Shown here piece by piece: positions 4,682 through 5,390 of a DNA stretch of 5,390 nucleotides (its first letter is position 1; each line of letters starts with the position of its first letter). A program made the position numbers and the translations under genes. Source of the stretch: an uncultured Oscillospiraceae bacterium (GTDB taxonomy: Bacteria; Bacillota; Clostridia; Oscillospirales; Acutalibacteraceae); contig UQFL01000088.1 in NCBI GenBank assembly GCA_900540305.1, forward strand, positions 1 through 5,390, given 5' to 3'. The notes below the pieces were generated by a model that saw nothing but the letters and a program-made list of their open reading frames with translations, searched no databases and had not been told where the DNA came from.

Positions 4682-5105
4682 TTCAGTTGTAATTATGGGT
4701 AGGCTCACATATCAGCCAGAACTGCGTTCTACACCCTCAGGTGTTTCAGTTGTTCGTTTTCAGATAGCCTGCGACAGAAAGTATCAGAAACCTGACGAAG
4801 AAAGAAAAACCGATTTCATAGATGTTACCGCTTGGCGCCAAACAGCAGAATTTGTTTCTCGCTATTTTCATAAGGGCTCAATGATCGCTGTTGAGGGCTC
4901 TATTCAGACTGATAGTTATACGGACAAAGACGGTAATAAGAGCAAAAGCGTTCAGGTCGTTGCAAACAATGTTTCTTTCTGCGGTTCAAAGGCAGAAAGC
5001 GGCAATTCAAATCCCGAATACATCTCATCAGATGATAATTATGAATCTGCTGATGAAAGTGATTTTGAAGAAATTGTCAACGAAGAAGACGATTTGCCGT
5101 TTTGA
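4674..5105 (+). CDS. ssb: Single-stranded DNA-binding protein (SSB)
   Basis: This 143-residue protein is a standard phage SSB. The OB-fold runs over about 1-105: MINSVVIMGRLTYQPELRST at the start, then VRFQIACDR (27-35), DFIDVTAWRQTAEFVSRYF (47-65) with W54, and KGSMIAVEGSIQTDSY (67-82). A Ser/Asn/Glu-rich disordered tail (about 107-138) leads to the acidic tip EEDDLPF, the classic SSB C-terminal peptide that recruits partner proteins. It coats single-stranded DNA as a tetramer during replication and recombination. It would protect strands made by the nuclease and may load other enzymes by its tip. The start is set by AGGAGGG at 4661-4667, and it overlaps the upstream gene by 8 nt. It could coexist with a host SSB; length and tip look intact, with no sign of decay. 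Confidence 0.97.
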   Translation: MINSVVIMGRLTYQPELRSTPSGVSVVRFQIACDRKYQKPDEERKTDFIDVTAWRQTAEFVSRYFHKGSMIAVEGSIQTDSYTDKDGNKSKSVQVVANNVSFCGSKAESGNSNPEYISSDDNYESADESDFEEIVNEEDDLPF

Positions 5106-5119
5106 AAATAGGAGAGTTT

Positions 5120-5344
5120 ATGGACGCATTAATGAACGAAATTTTAAAACACCTAACGCCTAAACAGAAAGCTGTCTATCTGCTCAGGCAACAAGGTCTT
5201 TCACAGCTTCAAGTTGCAGCAGAACTCGAAACATCACAGGGCTATGTTTCTTTGGCAGAGCGAAAAGCAAACGAAATTGTTAACGGCTATCTTAAGGTAG
5301 CCAAAATAGCGGTTGATTTAGCAGAAAGAAAAGGAAGTGCGTAA
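5120..5344 (+). CDS. Small sigma-70 region 4-like helix-turn-helix protein (74 aa)
   Basis: The sequence LTPKQKAVYLLRQQGLSQLQ (12-31) continues into VAAELETSQGYVSLAERKA (32-50), the layout of sigma-70 region 4: 'L.pkqr.v..L...GlS..e.A..l..s...V......A', with recognition helix near 39-50. The remaining 24 residues form a second charged helix (NEIVNGYLKVAKIAVDLAER). There is no region 2, so it is not a complete sigma factor. Proteins like this in Firmicutes phages may act as early or late gene regulators or as accessory DNA-binding proteins. The ATG at 5120 has AGGAG (5110-5114) 5 nt upstream; an in-frame TTG at 5102 would overlap SSB and lacks that site. The TAA is shared with the next start (TAATG, 5342-5346), so coupling is likely. 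Confidence 0.75.
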   Translation: MDALMNEILKHLTPKQKAVYLLRQQGLSQLQVAAELETSQGYVSLAERKANEIVNGYLKVAKIAVDLAERKGSA

Positions 5345-5390
5345 TGTATCAAACAAATTTACTTGATGAAATCATAGTTGACAACTTTGC
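5344..5390 (+). CDS. 5' end of a probable DNA cytosine methyltransferase (partial)
   Basis: The frame starts at ATG 5344, overlapping the previous TAA by one base, with AAGGA (5331-5335) 8 nt upstream, and runs off the window after 15 full codons and two bases of the next. The visible residues are MYQTNLLDEIIVDNF, then GC, which must be Ala. A hydrophobic strand ending 'IVDxFA' at this position is what motif I of C5-cytosine methyltransferases looks like ('DlFAG.GG'), and many phage enzymes start with 'IIVDNFAGGGG'. Only the first few residues of the motif are present, so this is a reasoned guess; another SAM- or nucleotide-binding protein is possible. If right, it could shield phage DNA from host restriction. 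Confidence 0.5.
   Translation, partial: MYQTNLLDEIIVDNF

Noticed and set aside
1..5390. tRNA or rRNA genes, CRISPR arrays, insertion sequences, attachment sites
   Set aside because: I looked on both strands and saw no cloverleaf-like sequence, spaced repeat array, transposase motifs or att-like core.

Overview
The window looks like part of the early (recombination and replication) operon of a temperate phage or prophage from a low-GC Gram-positive host, most likely a gut-type member of the Clostridia. The reasons are modest GC (about 40% by eye), very strong Shine-Dalgarno sites (AAGGAGG, AGGAGGT), all genes on the plus strand, tiny gaps or 4 to 17 nt overlaps, many small Cys-rich or hypothetical genes, and a typical phage gene set. 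No structural, integrase or host metabolic gene is in view, so phage and integrated prophage cannot be told apart.

Layout. 52-511: two small hypothetical genes, the second starting with TTG. 512-621: the only real intergenic gap, with a minus-strand terminator-like hairpin, a weaker plus-strand stem plus T-tract, and a candidate promoter. 622-1368: a small winged-HTH protein (MerR/Xis type), a one-pass membrane protein, and a 59-residue Cys-rich zinc-finger protein. 1382-3040: a recombination pair, namely a putative ssDNA-annealing protein with a C-terminal zinc ribbon and a Cas4-like PD-(D/E)XK nuclease with an Fe-S cysteine set. 3049-3819: a DUF4373-type replication initiator whose linker DNA carries direct repeats, a perfect 16-bp palindrome and an AT-rich stretch, forming a candidate origin. 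3824-4681: a Cys-rich small protein, a RusA Holliday junction resolvase and an unrecognised 70-residue protein. 4674-5344: SSB and a sigma-region-4-like HTH protein. 5344 to the end: the first 15 codons of a gene that may encode a DNA cytosine methyltransferase.

How the parts could work together (inference). The nuclease would resect phage DNA ends, the annealing protein and SSB would handle the single strands, and RusA would cut the resulting junctions. The DUF4373 protein would bind repeats inside its own gene and start replication. The two HTH proteins are candidate regulators. Apart from the poorly characterised annealing protein and the putative internal origin, this is a familiar type of phage early region. 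I found no convincing evidence of a wholly new system.
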